A stretch of DNA of 36,194 bases from Fusobacterium sp. (GCF_032477075.1 NZ_JAWDXO010000037.1:1-36194); one strand, 5' to 3'. Numbered from the stretch's first letter, positions 15,922 to 24,286 are shown. Program-made: numbers and translations. Notes: generated from the sequence alone by a model not told the origin.

Positions 15922-16512
15922 TCATTTCTCATACTCCTCAATAAAATTCTTTAATTTTTTCTTTATCCTTTGTATGCTGTTATCTACAGATTTCACCTCT
16001 CTGCCAGTTTTTTTTGCTATTTCAATATAAGTCATTTCAGCTAGCATATATTCAAAAATCTCATTCTCCATAGGACTCAAATGCATTTTCAAATATTTGT
16101 TCAGATATTTAATTTTTTCTTTACTTAGGTATATCTCTTCTGGATTATAAAAATTGAATGATTTATTGTCATATGTAAATTCTGCCTCATCTTCATTATC
16201 TGAAGAAGTAGAAACTGCCATATTTAATATTTTATTTTTTCCAGAATTAGAGTTTTTTAATGCAGTTATAATTTGACGTTTGATACATAAAAGTGCAAAA
16301 GTTGTAAAAGAAGCATTTTTATTTTCATCATAAGCATTGATGGCTTTTAAAAGACCAATCATAGCTTCTTGCATGACATCTTCTTTGTCACCGCCATGGA
16401 AAAAATATTTTTTAGTTTTGAAAATCATGAGCTTTTTGAAATTTTCAAAAATTTGTTGTATGGCGTCTTCATCACCCTCTTGAGCGGCATGAATAGTATG
16501 AATATTTATCAT
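15922..16512 (-). CDS. RNA polymerase sigma-70 family factor, SigH-like
   Basis: A 196-residue alternative sigma factor. Residues ~20-85 are region 2, including GGDKEDVMQEAMIGLLKAI (core binding and -10 recognition) and FTTFALLCIKRQIITALK. About 95-140 is an acidic, poorly conserved linker. About 140-190 is region 4: LSPMENEIFEYMLAEMTYIE, then a helix-turn-helix with EIAKKTGREVKSVDNSIQRI. The pattern GGD-(K/R)-EDV-QE-G/A-MIGL and K-S-V/I-D-N matches SigH (sigma-30) of Firmicutes, which in sporulating or competent bacteria drives stationary-phase genes. Its regulon in Fusobacterium is unknown. ATG 16512 has AGGAGG upstream. No anti-sigma gene is adjacent. Confidence 0.92.
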   Translation of the reverse strand: MINIHTIHAAQEGDEDAIQQIFENFKKLMIFKTKKYFFHGGDKEDVMQEAMIGLLKAINAYDENKNASFTTFALLCIKRQIITALKNSNSGKNKILNMAVSTSSDNEDEAEFTYDNKSFNFYNPEEIYLSKEKIKYLNKYLKMHLSPMENEIFEYMLAEMTYIEIAKKTGREVKSVDNSIQRIKKKLKNFIEEYEK

Positions 16513-17184
16513 TTTTTTCCTCCTTAAATAAATTGAGTTATATATAAAATGATAAAATCTTCTCCCAGTATTAATATAGAAACATTTAACGAATATATTA
16601 TATATAAAAATAAATTTTTTTCAATAGAAAAATAAAAAAATATAAAGATTAAAAAATTATTTTTGTAAGATTATTAATATAAAAATACTAAAAAAACAAA
16701 CAGAAAGGTAGTTTTTATATGAAAGTATATAAAAAATATCAGCTTTTTTTAGATATATAAAAAAAAAATTTATTTTTTTAAAAATAGTTTTATATGTCTA
16801 AAAAAATTACAAAATATATTAATATAAAATTTTATCAGACAATATAAAAAATAAAATAAATATTATTAATTAGGAATAAGGCTATATAGGTATTTTTAAA
16901 AACAAAATCAAAAATGATATCTTTAATTAACCAATTTCAATTAATGAAGTATTTTATTAAATTTAAATCAAAAAATAATAATAGATGTATAATTAAAAAA
17001 TGAAATTATTATATAAAATTTAATATTACAAATATAAATTAATTTTCATTATTTCTTTCTTCAATATTAAAATTAGAAAAGATGAGAATTTTTAATAATT
17101 AAAATATATTTTAAAAGTTAAAAACAGATGATATAATAAAAGTATAAAAATAGAAAATGATAATAAAATGGGATGGGATAGAAA
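16513..17184. other. Long AT-rich intergenic region
   Basis: About 670 bases with very low complexity. A 13-codon ORF (16719-16760) with AAAGGTAG upstream is too short to call. The promoter at 17129-17137 belongs to the next gene. No RNA gene or repeat is recognised. Confidence 0.5.
17129..17137 (+). promoter_or_regulatory. Extended -10 promoter TGATATAAT
   Basis: TG-A-TATAAT lies 47 bases before ATG 17185. No good -35 is seen. Confidence 0.6.
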
Positions 17185-17553
17185 ATGAAAAGAGTTGTTA
17201 AAAATAATTTGGATCAACAATTAATAAATTCTATGGTATTGTATCATGAACTTTTAAAAGAATCTTTTAAGAAAAAAGAAAAAGTGAAAACCAAAATTAT
17301 TGTTCCTGAATTTAAATATTCAGAATTATTATATTATACAGAATTAAAAAATACTTTGGAGTGCCTAAAACATAATTATAAGGAATTATTAAAATATATT
17401 AAAGGTAAAAATTATTCACCTTTATTAAAAGTAATATTTTTATATGATTATGAGTATTGCGTTCCTACAGTAGTGAATGTAACTTTGAAAGAGTTTTTAT
17501 CAAGTGACCTATATATTGGAAAGAATGAAATAAAGACAAAAGAGAAAAATTAA
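17185..17553 (+). CDS. Uncharacterised 122-aa protein, paralogue A
   Basis: A cytoplasmic protein of a family I do not recognise. It is a gap-free paralogue of the 121-residue protein at 22573: 67 of the first 113 positions are identical by hand count. Shared blocks are a basic/helical start (residues 1-28), PEFKYS (~41-46), LECLK-NY-ELL-Y (~58-71), NYSPLLKV-FLY-YE-CVP (~76-94), N-T-FL-SDL-GK (~98-113). No signal peptide or long hydrophobic helix is present. The two conserved cysteines (one in LECLK, one in the CVP block) could bind metal or be structural. ATG 17185 has a GGGATGGGAT purine-rich region upstream. Single-gene unit with promoter and terminator. Confidence 0.82.
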   Translation: MKRVVKNNLDQQLINSMVLYHELLKESFKKKEKVKTKIIVPEFKYSELLYYTELKNTLECLKHNYKELLKYIKGKNYSPLLKVIFLYDYEYCVPTVVNVTLKEFLSSDLYIGKNEIKTKEKN

Positions 17554-17559
17554 AAGTAA

Positions 17560-17601
17560 TTATAAAAAACACCTTAAAAGAAAGATAAGGTGTTTTTATA
17601 A
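17560..17601. terminator. Bidirectional terminator
   Basis: AAAACACCTT (17566-17575) pairs with AAGGTGTTTT (17587-17596), with A-run before and T-run after. It lies between two convergent genes. Confidence 0.88.
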
Positions 17602-18267
17602 TTATTTATTGCCATATTTGATTAGTAAAGTTAAAAATAATAATATGATACAGCAGAACCAAATTGCATATATACCACAAATAGTACTTAAAAATCCTCC
17701 AAAAAATATTCCTACTGGAAAAGAAAAAACCAATATAAAATATTTAGTTGCTATTTTTAAAGACTCAGCATCTTTTCTTATCAAAACATCTCCAATATAT
17801 CCTCCAAGACTTCTTAAATTTCCTGTTGCAATAGTACTGTTATGAACATTGCCATTATATTTTCTAAAATTACTTAATTGAAAAGTTGTTATAACAGATA
17901 ATATAAAATTTATTATATTATTAGAAAAAGAAGTAGAAATAAATCCAATCCCTAATAAAGTAATTAATTCTGCCAGTAAGAGAGTTTTTTGTAGCTTTGG
18001 GACTTCATATTTTTTTAAAATAAATTTTAATATTTGAGCAAGTACAGCACCTAAAAGACAACCTAGAATGGGAACAATACTAGAAATAAGCATATTAAAA
18101 TCATTCTGATATAGAGATAAGCCTATTTTAGCCATGTTTCCAGTATGCATACTGACAAAAGCCTGTCCTCTGGTAAAAAAGGCATATGCATTGATAAAGC
18201 CCCCAATGAAAGTAAGAAGGCCCATAAAAATCAAACTCTCATCTACTTTGTTTTTTTTCACTTCCAT
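17602..18267 (-). CDS. YoaK family membrane protein (DUF1275)
   Basis: A 221-residue integral membrane protein of the DUF1275/YoaK family. Its hallmark is at the first helices: GGFINAYAFFTRGQAFVSMH followed by TGNM (~21-45). About six hydrophobic helices follow, and a conserved TGNLRS motif lies around 148-153. No enzymatic or transport activity is established for the family. The start ATG 18267 has GGGGGAT at good spacing. A clear promoter lies upstream (18299-18327). Confidence 0.88.
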   Translation of the reverse strand: MEVKKNKVDESLIFMGLLTFIGGFINAYAFFTRGQAFVSMHTGNMAKIGLSLYQNDFNMLISSIVPILGCLLGAVLAQILKFILKKYEVPKLQKTLLLAELITLLGIGFISTSFSNNIINFILSVITTFQLSNFRKYNGNVHNSTIATGNLRSLGGYIGDVLIRKDAESLKIATKYFILVFSFPVGIFFGGFLSTICGIYAIWFCCIILLFLTLLIKYGNK

Positions 18268-18298
18268 AATAAAATCCCCCTTAATTGTTCATATAGAG

Positions 18299-18327
18299 AC
18301 TATATCATAATCAAAAATTATTTTCAA
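18299..18327 (-). promoter_or_regulatory. Promoter of the YoaK-family gene
   Basis: On the minus strand TTGAAA (18327-18322), a 17-base spacer ending TGA, and TATAGT (18304-18299). Both -35 and extended -10 are present. Confidence 0.7.
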
Positions 18328-18560
18328 TAAAAAATATCTGTAAAAATAAGAAGAAAATCTTAAAATGATAAAAAGAATCAGATTAAAGAGAAAAACAAAA
18401 TTAAAATATAATAATTCATTTTTTAAATGATAGTATATTGTATACTATTATTTGAATAAAATAATTTCATAAATAAAGATAATAAGTTACATTTAATTCT
18501 ATGTGCAAGATAAAAATATTTTTAAATAATTAAGAGAATAAAAAATAAATTTAAAAAGTA

Positions 18561-18569
18561 TGATATAAT
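18561..18569 (+). promoter_or_regulatory. Extended -10 promoter TGATATAAT
   Basis: TG-A-TATAAT lies 108 bases before ATG 18678, leaving a leader of about 100 bases. No -35 match. Confidence 0.5.
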
Positions 18570-18677
18570 ATAGTATAGAATTAAAATTTTGATAATAAAG
18601 TTTCTATAAAATAAAAATATGTTTAGATTGAATAGTTTTTTATTATATATATTGAAGATGGAGAAAAGGAGGGTTAT

Positions 18678-19196
18678 ATGGAAGATAAGTTTATTATTTT
18701 TACTGGAACAATTTGCAGCACTTATTTAAGCAGAATGAGAGATTATGCTTTAAGAGATTTGGAAAATGAAGCGAAGAAAGGCAAGAGTAATTTTTCTAAA
18801 TTTTCTAAAACAATAGAAAAGATTTATAATGAAAATAAAATAGAACACCTTAATTTCTCTTATGATAAAATAAAGAAAATAGTAGAAAAGAATAGAATAA
18901 TTTTTTCATTACCATTTTCTGGCAGTGGGGAATTGCTAAAAGTTTCACCTGATGCAATAGCAGGAATAAAGTTACCTGTAATGAGAAAGGAAGAACACAT
19001 TGTATTTTTTTTAAAAGAAACTGAATTTAAAAATGAGCATGAAATAAAAGAAGAATTGGTTAATCTTTTGACTAAAATAAATGAAATTTGCAGTTTTTTG
19101 AAAAAAGAAATTGAAAGTTACAATAAGGAACTTGCTGATATATTAAAAGAAAAAAGTATAGAATCTTATGAAAAAATTTCATTTAGAAGCTGTTAA
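18678..19196 (+). CDS. Uncharacterised cytoplasmic protein (172 aa)
   Basis: Not recognised. ATG 18678 follows AAAAGGAGGG, so the start is firm. There is no signal peptide. The first half is mixed and basic (MEDKFIIFTGTICSTYLSRM, then RDLENEAKKGKSNFSKFSK). The middle has a Gly/Ser loop, SLPFSGSGELLKVSPDAIAG (~97-116). The C-terminal third is strongly helical and charged (~120-165) and probably forms a coiled coil. Its own promoter and a downstream terminator make it a single-gene unit. The gene's last codons are imperfectly duplicated just after the stop. Confidence 0.75.
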   Translation: MEDKFIIFTGTICSTYLSRMRDYALRDLENEAKKGKSNFSKFSKTIEKIYNENKIEHLNFSYDKIKKIVEKNRIIFSLPFSGSGELLKVSPDAIAGIKLPVMRKEEHIVFFLKETEFKNEHEIKEELVNLLTKINEICSFLKKEIESYNKELADILKEKSIESYEKISFRSC

Positions 19197-19215
19197 AGCA
19201 TCATTTAGAAACAGT
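19179..19215 (+). repeat. Imperfect direct repeat spanning the stop codon
   Basis: TCATTTAGAAGCTGT (19179-19193) recurs as TCATTTAGAAACAGT (19201-19215), 22 bases apart. It may be a small duplication at the gene end. Confidence 0.5.
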
Positions 19216-19386
19216 AGAAAAATGAACTATGAAATAAAACTTTATTTTAATAAATAAAAATTTTAAAAATATGTATTATTAAAAAAAACATATTTTTAAT
19301 TTAGATAAACTTTAGTTGTATTATATAAAAACAGATAAAATTGAGAATATACTTATAGAAATGATCAAATACATTGGAGTTATCAA

Positions 19387-19441
19387 AAAAAGAGATAATA
19401 TTAAGTAGTATAAAAATAAGCTACTGTATCATCTCTTTTTC
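19387..19441 (+). terminator. Rho-independent terminator with interrupted stem
   Basis: AAAAAGAGAT (19387-19396) pairs with ATCTCTTTTT (19431-19440), and inner AGTAG pairs with CTACT, with small internal loops. A pyrimidine/T-rich tract follows. Confidence 0.75.
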
Positions 19442-19601
19442 TTTTATTAAACAAAGAAATATATTAAATATAGCAGTACATCTCTTAATGATCATGGAGT
19501 GAAAATAATAGGGAATTATTAGAAAATATTTTATTTTAATAAAATAAATTTTTGAAAATATAAAAACATTTTAAAGAATATTATAGTGAATTAATATTTT
19601 A

Positions 19602-19610
19602 TGCTATAAT
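19602..19610 (+). promoter_or_regulatory. Extended -10 promoter TGCTATAAT
   Basis: TG-C-TATAAT ends eight bases before ATG 19619, so transcription would begin at or next to the start codon. Confidence 0.5.
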
Positions 19611-19618
19611 AAATAATA

Positions 19619-19927
19619 ATGATAGTATTAATTATGGTCATATTTTCTTTGAATATTTATGCTTCTGTTGTAGGAACAACATTAGAGGGATATATTTTTG
19701 CAAGAACTAAAGAACAGATTGTTAAATTGATAGGATATGTAAGAAATGAAAATAAAGAAGCATTCACTAACTATATAAAAGAATTCCAAACAACAGGAGA
19801 AGGGGGAACACTGGATGATGGACTGAAAGTTGAAATTGTAAATAGTGAATCAGGTTTAGTAGAAATTAGACTGGTTGGAAGAATAGAAACAGTTTGGACT
19901 GTAACTGAAGCAATAAAAAGAGATTAA
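19619..19927 (+). CDS. Small exported protein of unknown function (102 aa)
   Basis: Residues 1-15 are hydrophobic (MIVLIMVIFSLNIYAS) and look like a signal peptide, but the usual basic N-terminus is missing. The mature part (GTTLEGYIFARTKEQIVKLI, then LDDGLKVEIVNSESGLVEIRLVG) is a mixed alpha/beta domain I do not recognise. There is no ribosome binding site before ATG 19619. The -10 box lies only eight bases upstream, and the frame is closed by TAA three codons before the ATG. So the mRNA may be leaderless, or the gene may have lost its original start. The YwqK-type gene follows 39 bases later and is probably co-transcribed. Confidence 0.65.
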   Translation: MIVLIMVIFSLNIYASVVGTTLEGYIFARTKEQIVKLIGYVRNENKEAFTNYIKEFQTTGEGGTLDDGLKVEIVNSESGLVEIRLVGRIETVWTVTEAIKRD

Positions 19928-19966
19928 TTTTAATAATATATCAATATGTATTTAGGGAGAAATTTT

Positions 19967-20689
19967 ATGAAAATAGGAAAAATTAAAATATTTATAATGC
20001 TTATTGTAATTTTATTATGTATGATTTATTATAACAGATATTCACTTTATCAGTTTTTACCTGCTCAATCTGATGAAAATTATAACATTATAAATGGAGT
20101 TATGATAAACAATGATGATCAAAAATCATATACAGGTAGGTTAAAGACTGCTCTTGGAGATAGAATTGAAATTTATTCTTATAAAGATGGATTATTAGAT
20201 GGGCTCAATGTTGCATATCAAAATGGTAAAATTAAAGAAATTGGCCATTGGAAAAATAATTTACAAAATGGAGTATTTAAACTTTATACTGAGAAAGGGA
20301 TTTTGATTGATAATGTAGTATTTAAAGATGGTAATAGAAATGGAACTACTAAACAGTATTATAATGATACTGGAAATTTACGACTAGAAGCATACTATAT
20401 TAAAGGACTTTTAGATGGAAAGGTAAAAGAATACTACCAAAATAAGAAATTGTATAGTGAAGTTACTTATAGTTATGGAAAAATGAATGGGCAAGCTCAA
20501 GAATATTATGAAAATGGTGGAAAAAAAGTAGAGATGCATTATGAATTTAATATACCCAGAGGTCCTTATAAAATGTATGATTCTGCGGGTCAAATTCAAT
20601 TGGAAGGAATATTTGAAAATGAAAAGTTTATCCCTAAAAGTGAAACGGATGCTGATAAAATAAATTTGGAGGAGGTTAAAAAAGAATAG
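19967..20689 (+). CDS. YwqK/MORN-2 repeat protein, membrane-anchored
   Basis: A 240-residue protein of tandem MORN-2 (YwqK-type) repeats. ATG 19967 is chosen because GGGAGA lies eight bases upstream; the in-frame ATG at 19946 has none. Residues 4-22 form one hydrophobic helix (IKIFIMLIVILLCMIYY), a signal anchor. From about 70 to 225 come roughly six repeats of the form Y-NG-K...G-W/YK-G/N-NG-.K-YY (for example KEYYQNKKLYSEVTYSYGKM), each a small beta-hairpin. These proteins are sometimes annotated as antitoxins, but no toxin partner is next door. The likely role is an extracytoplasmic binding or scaffold protein; ligand unknown. A terminator follows. Confidence 0.83.
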   Translation: MKIGKIKIFIMLIVILLCMIYYNRYSLYQFLPAQSDENYNIINGVMINNDDQKSYTGRLKTALGDRIEIYSYKDGLLDGLNVAYQNGKIKEIGHWKNNLQNGVFKLYTEKGILIDNVVFKDGNRNGTTKQYYNDTGNLRLEAYYIKGLLDGKVKEYYQNKKLYSEVTYSYGKMNGQAQEYYENGGKKVEMHYEFNIPRGPYKMYDSAGQIQLEGIFENEKFIPKSETDADKINLEEVKKE

Positions 20690-20984
20690 TTTAAATATAA
20701 AAATTCCTATAGGTAAGGGAACTTAAAAATAAAGTATAGATTTTTTATAAAAATAATTGAGAATAAATATTAAAATAAAAAATCAAGAAACTTATTATAC
20801 CCAAAAGCTTAAATTCTTTAAGATGGAGGGTATTTTTTTTGTAAAAAACTATTTTAAATTATAAAGTTTTTCTCAATGCTGATATTATAATATATATTTG
20901 TAAATATTGAATTATATTTTAGTTTATAAAATTTTTAAAAAATGATAGAATTAAAATAAAGAATTTAATATTTAAGGAGGAAAA
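20690..20984. other. Intergenic region with terminator
   Basis: AT-rich; holds the terminator at 20797-20840 and the AAGGAGGA ribosome binding site of the next gene. No gene seen. Confidence 0.5.
20797..20840 (+). terminator. Rho-independent terminator
   Basis: ATACCC (20797-20802) pairs with GGGTAT (20828-20833), inner CTTAAA pairs with TTTAAG, and a run of eight T follows. Confidence 0.85.
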
Positions 20985-21734
20985 ATGTACAGATACTTAT
21001 TCTATTTTTTAATTTATTCTTTCTTAGGATGGTGTGTAGAAGTATGTTATGCAACTCTTAATACTAGAAAATTCATAAATAGAGGTTTTTTAAATGGACC
21101 TTACTGTCCAATATATGGTGTAGGGATAATGTGTATTATATATTTTGTTTTTCCATTAAAGAATAATATGTTTATTCTCTTCATAGCTTCTGTGATATTA
21201 ACCTCTGTATTGGAGTTTCTTACTGGATTTATTCTTGAAAAGATATTCCATTATAGATGGTGGGATTATTCAAATGTTCCTTTTAATATATGTGGTTATA
21301 TATGTTTGAAGTTTTCTATTCTATGGGGAATTGCTTGTGTCTTGGTAGTAGATATTATTCATCCAGTTGTAGAAGGTATTATATCATGGCTTCCATTATT
21401 AGTAGGAAAAATAATTTTAACAGTAGCTGGAACTTTTATATTGATAGATTTTCTTGTCACAGTAAAAACTGTGCTAAAGCTTAATGCAAAACTTGAAAAA
21501 CTGGAAAGAATAGCTGGAGATATTCATAGATTTTCGGATAAAATTGGAGGTAAAGTATCATCAGATTTTATGGCAGCTCAAGATAAAATAGAAGAATTAA
21601 AAAGAAAAAGGGAGGAACTATTGAAAAATATTCCATGGTTAGAAAAACGTATTATGAAATCATTTCCAGATATGAAATCTACAAAATATAATGAAGATAC
21701 ATTTACGGCTATAAAAGATGTAGATAAAAAATAA
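20985..21734 (+). CDS. CmpB-like membrane protein (putative ABC-transporter type IV family)
   Basis: A 249-residue membrane protein of the ABC_trans_CmpB family (formerly DUF1113). The family signature is at the N-terminus: YSFLGWCVEVCYA (~11-23) and NRGFLNGPYCPIYGVG (~32-47). Five or so helices run to about residue 165, with a conserved RWWDYS motif near 90-95. The last ~85 residues are cytoplasmic, charged and helical (LKLNAKLEKLERIAG, then DKIEELKRKREELLK), a probable coiled coil. Despite the family name, transport has not been shown to my knowledge. AAGGAGGA precedes ATG 20985. No terminator was found after it. Confidence 0.88.
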   Translation: MYRYLFYFLIYSFLGWCVEVCYATLNTRKFINRGFLNGPYCPIYGVGIMCIIYFVFPLKNNMFILFIASVILTSVLEFLTGFILEKIFHYRWWDYSNVPFNICGYICLKFSILWGIACVLVVDIIHPVVEGIISWLPLLVGKIILTVAGTFILIDFLVTVKTVLKLNAKLEKLERIAGDIHRFSDKIGGKVSSDFMAAQDKIEELKRKREELLKNIPWLEKRIMKSFPDMKSTKYNEDTFTAIKDVDKK

Positions 21735-22125
21735 ACTGCTGATTTATAAATTGTGAATATAAAATGAATTTAATGTAGGTTATTTTTATTATATTTTGAT
21801 GATGGAAAAAAATTTTATTTAAAATAGTTTTTTAGGTTATTATTTTGATAATAATAAGTTATATCATATATACTAATAAAATTATATTTTTATTATTAAA
21901 CTTAGAATTTTTATTTTTTAATTATGAGTAAAATAGTATGAGAAATAGCAATAAAAATATATATAAAAACAAAAAAAAGTTTTATATAAAAAATATAATT
22001 TTATAGAATATTGTAGTGAAAAATCAGAACATACAAAATTTAATTTAATTGACTTTAGAAGTTATTAATATATAATTTTAATTAGGAAATCAAATTAAGT
22101 AAAAAGATCAAAGGGGGATAGATTT
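21735..22125. other. AT-rich intergenic region
   Basis: About 390 bases with no gene, hairpin terminator or clear promoter recognised. Confidence 0.5.
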
Positions 22126-22464
22126 ATGAAAAAAAGCTTAATAATTATTTTTGGGATAGTTTTTTCTAGCTTTATTTATACTTGTGAGTATGATGAAGAA
22201 GTTAATAACCTTTTAAAAAATGAAATTGTAGTAATAGAAGATAGAGAAATATTAATAGAATTAAAAGAATGGGATAAGCTTTCTGACAATGAAAAGAAAG
22301 AGCTGTTAGGAATGATGAATAGATACACAAGAAAGCATACTAAAAAATCAGCATACAAAATAGTGGAAAAAGTAAGTAGAATTAAATTAGCTGAAATAGG
22401 TGTAACTGATGTAGTTTTGTATGAATATATACTGCCAGAAGAAAAAGCACAGGAGAGTGAATAA
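22126..22464 (+). CDS. Small exported protein of unknown function (112 aa)
   Basis: ATG 22126 has AAAGGGGGA at good spacing. Residues 1-18 are a signal peptide (MKKSLIIIFGIVFSSFIY). The following TCEYDEE has a cysteine but not a good lipobox. The mature ~90 residues are charged and helical (LKEWDKLSDNEKKELLGMMN) and end acidic. Family not recognised. It lies 108 bases before paralogue B and could be transcribed with it. Confidence 0.72.
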   Translation: MKKSLIIIFGIVFSSFIYTCEYDEEVNNLLKNEIVVIEDREILIELKEWDKLSDNEKKELLGMMNRYTRKHTKKSAYKIVEKVSRIKLAEIGVTDVVLYEYILPEEKAQESE

Positions 22465-22540
22465 ATTTAAATTTTATCAAAACAGCAATAGAAAGATTAA
22501 ATAATTACTGTTTATAGATATTTACATTTTTTATTAAAGA

Positions 22541-22549
22541 TGATATATT
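22541..22549 (+). promoter_or_regulatory. Possible extended -10 promoter TGATATATT
   Basis: One mismatch from the TGATATAAT seen elsewhere; it lies 23 bases before ATG 22573. No -35 match. Confidence 0.35.
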
Positions 22550-22572
22550 TTAAATAAAAGAGGTATTTTAAA

Positions 22573-22938
22573 ATGCAAAGAATAGTAAAAAATAAGCTTG
22601 AACAGAGGTTGATAGACTCTATGATAAAAGTTCATAGTCTTTTGAGAGAAAGTTTTATGACAAGGAAAAAAGCCTCTTTTAAAGTAGAAGTTCCAGAGTT
22701 TAAATATTCAGATCTAACACACTACAATGAACTTAATTTGGCTTTAGAATGTCTTAAATGGAATTATAGAGAACTTCTTAGATATTTAAAAAATGAAAAT
22801 TATTCTCCTTTATTAAAAGTAGTATTTTTATATAATTATGAAAATTGTGTTCCAGTGCCTTTAAATATTACAATAGAACAATTTTTAGAAAGTGATTTAT
22901 TTGTAGGTAAAGAAATATTGAATATAAAGAAATTTTGA
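22573..22938 (+). CDS. Uncharacterised 121-aa protein, paralogue B
   Basis: Paralogue of the protein at 17185, aligning without gaps, with 67 of the first 113 residues identical by hand count. Strongest shared block: ENYSPLLKVVFLYNYENCVP (~75-94). It shares the basic helical start, PEFKYS and the C-terminal FL-SDL-GK motif. The variable region is residues 29-39, between the first helix and PEFKYS. Predicted cytoplasmic, all helical in the first half. No function can be given. AGAGGT stands nine bases before ATG. A terminator follows directly after the stop. Confidence 0.82.
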   Translation: MQRIVKNKLEQRLIDSMIKVHSLLRESFMTRKKASFKVEVPEFKYSDLTHYNELNLALECLKWNYRELLRYLKNENYSPLLKVVFLYNYENCVPVPLNITIEQFLESDLFVGKEILNIKKF

Positions 22939-22939
22939 T

Positions 22940-22968
22940 AAGAGAAGATTGATTTCTTCTCTTTTTTT
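22940..22968 (+). terminator. Rho-independent terminator
   Basis: AAGAGAAGA (22940-22948) pairs with TCTTCTCTT (22955-22963) and a T-run follows. Confidence 0.88.
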
Positions 22969-23104
22969 ATTGGAAATACTTTGAATTGATAAAAATAAAA
23001 TATTAATTATAAGCATAAAACTAAAAGGAAATTATTTTTAAATTTAGAATAGAGTTATATATAAGATGTTTTAATAAAAAATTATACTATGCTGGAGGAT
23101 ACTG

Positions 23105-23476
23105 ATGAAAATAAAAATTGTAATGCTATTAATGCTAGTTATTTCTATTCTTTCTTTTGCTGATGAGAAGTTTATTCTTTTTGAAGAAAATATGGAGCTA
23201 AATCATGAATATATTACAGATGGAACTCATAAACTAAAAATAACTGATATTGATATTGGAATAACTGATGGAATTCCATTTATTATTTTAAAGACAGAGA
23301 GTACTTTTAATGAAAGAGATTGGAAGAAATTCGATAAAAAAATTTATGACCAAATTGCTGAAGAAATTGCAAAAGAGATCAGAGAATATTTAAATACAGA
23401 TTCAGATGTAAATGTAATCTTAATTCTTGACAGAGAAGTAGGAAAGGACAAAGTACTTTCAGAGGCACAATATTAG
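23105..23476 (+). CDS. Small exported protein of unknown function (123 aa)
   Basis: TGGAGGA precedes ATG 23105. Residues 1-19 are a clear signal peptide (MKIKIVMLLMLVISILSFAD). The mature part starts DEKFILFEENMELNHEY and alternates short strands and loops (HKLKITDIDIGITDGIPFII), then has an amphipathic helix (DQIAEEIAKEIREYLNT) and a final strand (VNVILILDREVG). Family not recognised. It is convergent with the B3/B4-domain gene across a palindromic hairpin. Confidence 0.75.
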   Translation: MKIKIVMLLMLVISILSFADEKFILFEENMELNHEYITDGTHKLKITDIDIGITDGIPFIILKTESTFNERDWKKFDKKIYDQIAEEIAKEIREYLNTDSDVNVILILDREVGKDKVLSEAQY

Positions 23477-23488
23477 TATATAATAATG

Positions 23489-23527
23489 TTAAAGTTTCCC
23501 ATTTATATTAAAAATGGGAAACTTTAA
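23489..23527. terminator. Hairpin between convergent genes
   Basis: A perfect 16-bp stem (23489-23504 with 23512-23527) and a 7-base loop; the stem is closed by A/T-rich ends and no long T-run follows. Probably a bidirectional terminator. Confidence 0.7.
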
Positions 23528-23581
23528 ATAAATGTTATTATTTATTTTTTAATGCATATTTTTAAAAAGATATGAACAAAA

Positions 23582-24286
23582 TTATAATTTTAATTCAGCA
23601 TTATCAATAGTCAATATTGTTGTTTTAATATTACCATAAAGATATTTTTGACATTTTTCTTCTAACATGCTTAGAGCATTTCTTAAATCTTCTTCCCTTT
23701 CTGGAGCTAATAATTCAATTACAATAAAAGCATTTTTAGTTTTATCTGTAATCATTGTTCTCTCACCATCACGCCAATTAAGGCAACGACATACAGCTCC
23801 AATATCATCTTTATAGCATAATTCACCTTTAAGTGTAGGAGATGGAGCTAGATCTCCAATTAGATAAAATGAATCATTACCTTCTGTGACAGTTAATTGG
23901 AGATCACCTACAAAGGTATCAATATCTTCAGCACCACAAGGCAGAGCAAATTGTAGAGAAACAGCATTATAAATATCTACTAATGTGTTAATGCTTGAAA
24001 CAGGATTCCCTTTTTCTATACGTTTTAATAGAGCTTCAATACTGCATCTAGCTCCTTTTTTAGTTTTAAATTTTTGATAAGCTTCATGATATATTTTAAT
24101 TACACTGTTTTCACTAAAAATTTCATTAGTTAAAAAACTTTTAGCAATATTATTACTGCTTTCAAGAAACTCTTTTACTTCTTGAGGAGAATCATTAGAA
24201 TTTTTAAAATCTTTTAATAATATTACTCCTAACTTTGCTTTAGGAAATAATTCCCAAAAAGAATTATCTATAACAAATTTACTCAT
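23582..24286 (-). CDS. B3/B4 domain protein (PheRS beta-like tRNA-binding domain)
   Basis: A 234-residue stand-alone protein of the B3/4 family, the domain that in bacterial phenylalanyl-tRNA synthetase beta chains carries the editing site. The start is ATG 24286 (MSKFVIDNSFWELFP) with AGGAGG upstream; an in-frame codon at 24310 lacks a ribosome binding site. Family features: KLGVILLKDFKN near the N-terminus, a central ALLKRIEKGNPVSSINTLVD block, NAVSLQFALPCGAEDID, and a C-terminal strand with ERTMITDKTKNAFIVIELLA. A role in clearing mischarged tRNA or sensing an amino acid is inference. No other tRNA gene is adjacent. Confidence 0.85.
   Translation of the reverse strand: MSKFVIDNSFWELFPKAKLGVILLKDFKNSNDSPQEVKEFLESSNNIAKSFLTNEIFSENSVIKIYHEAYQKFKTKKGARCSIEALLKRIEKGNPVSSINTLVDIYNAVSLQFALPCGAEDIDTFVGDLQLTVTEGNDSFYLIGDLAPSPTLKGELCYKDDIGAVCRCLNWRDGERTMITDKTKNAFIVIELLAPEREEDLRNALSMLEEKCQKYLYGNIKTTILTIDNAELKL

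Larger units (their letters stand above)
18268..18677. other. Divergent intergenic region with promoters for both flanking genes
   Basis: Holds a sigma-70 promoter facing left (18299-18327) and an extended -10 promoter facing right (18561-18569). Between them is low-complexity AT-rich DNA with no gene. Confidence 0.6.
19197..19618. other. Intergenic region with terminator and promoter
   Basis: Contains the terminator at 19387-19441 and the extended -10 promoter at 19602-19610. The rest is AT-rich without a gene. Confidence 0.55.

Noticed and set aside
16719..16760. A 13-codon ORF with a weak ribosome binding site
   Set aside because: Too short, no promoter or terminator of its own, in low-complexity DNA.
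19967..20689. YwqK protein as antitoxin of a toxin-antitoxin pair
   Set aside because: The label comes from automatic annotation of the family; the neighbouring small gene encodes an exported protein, not a toxin-like one, and this protein is itself membrane-anchored.
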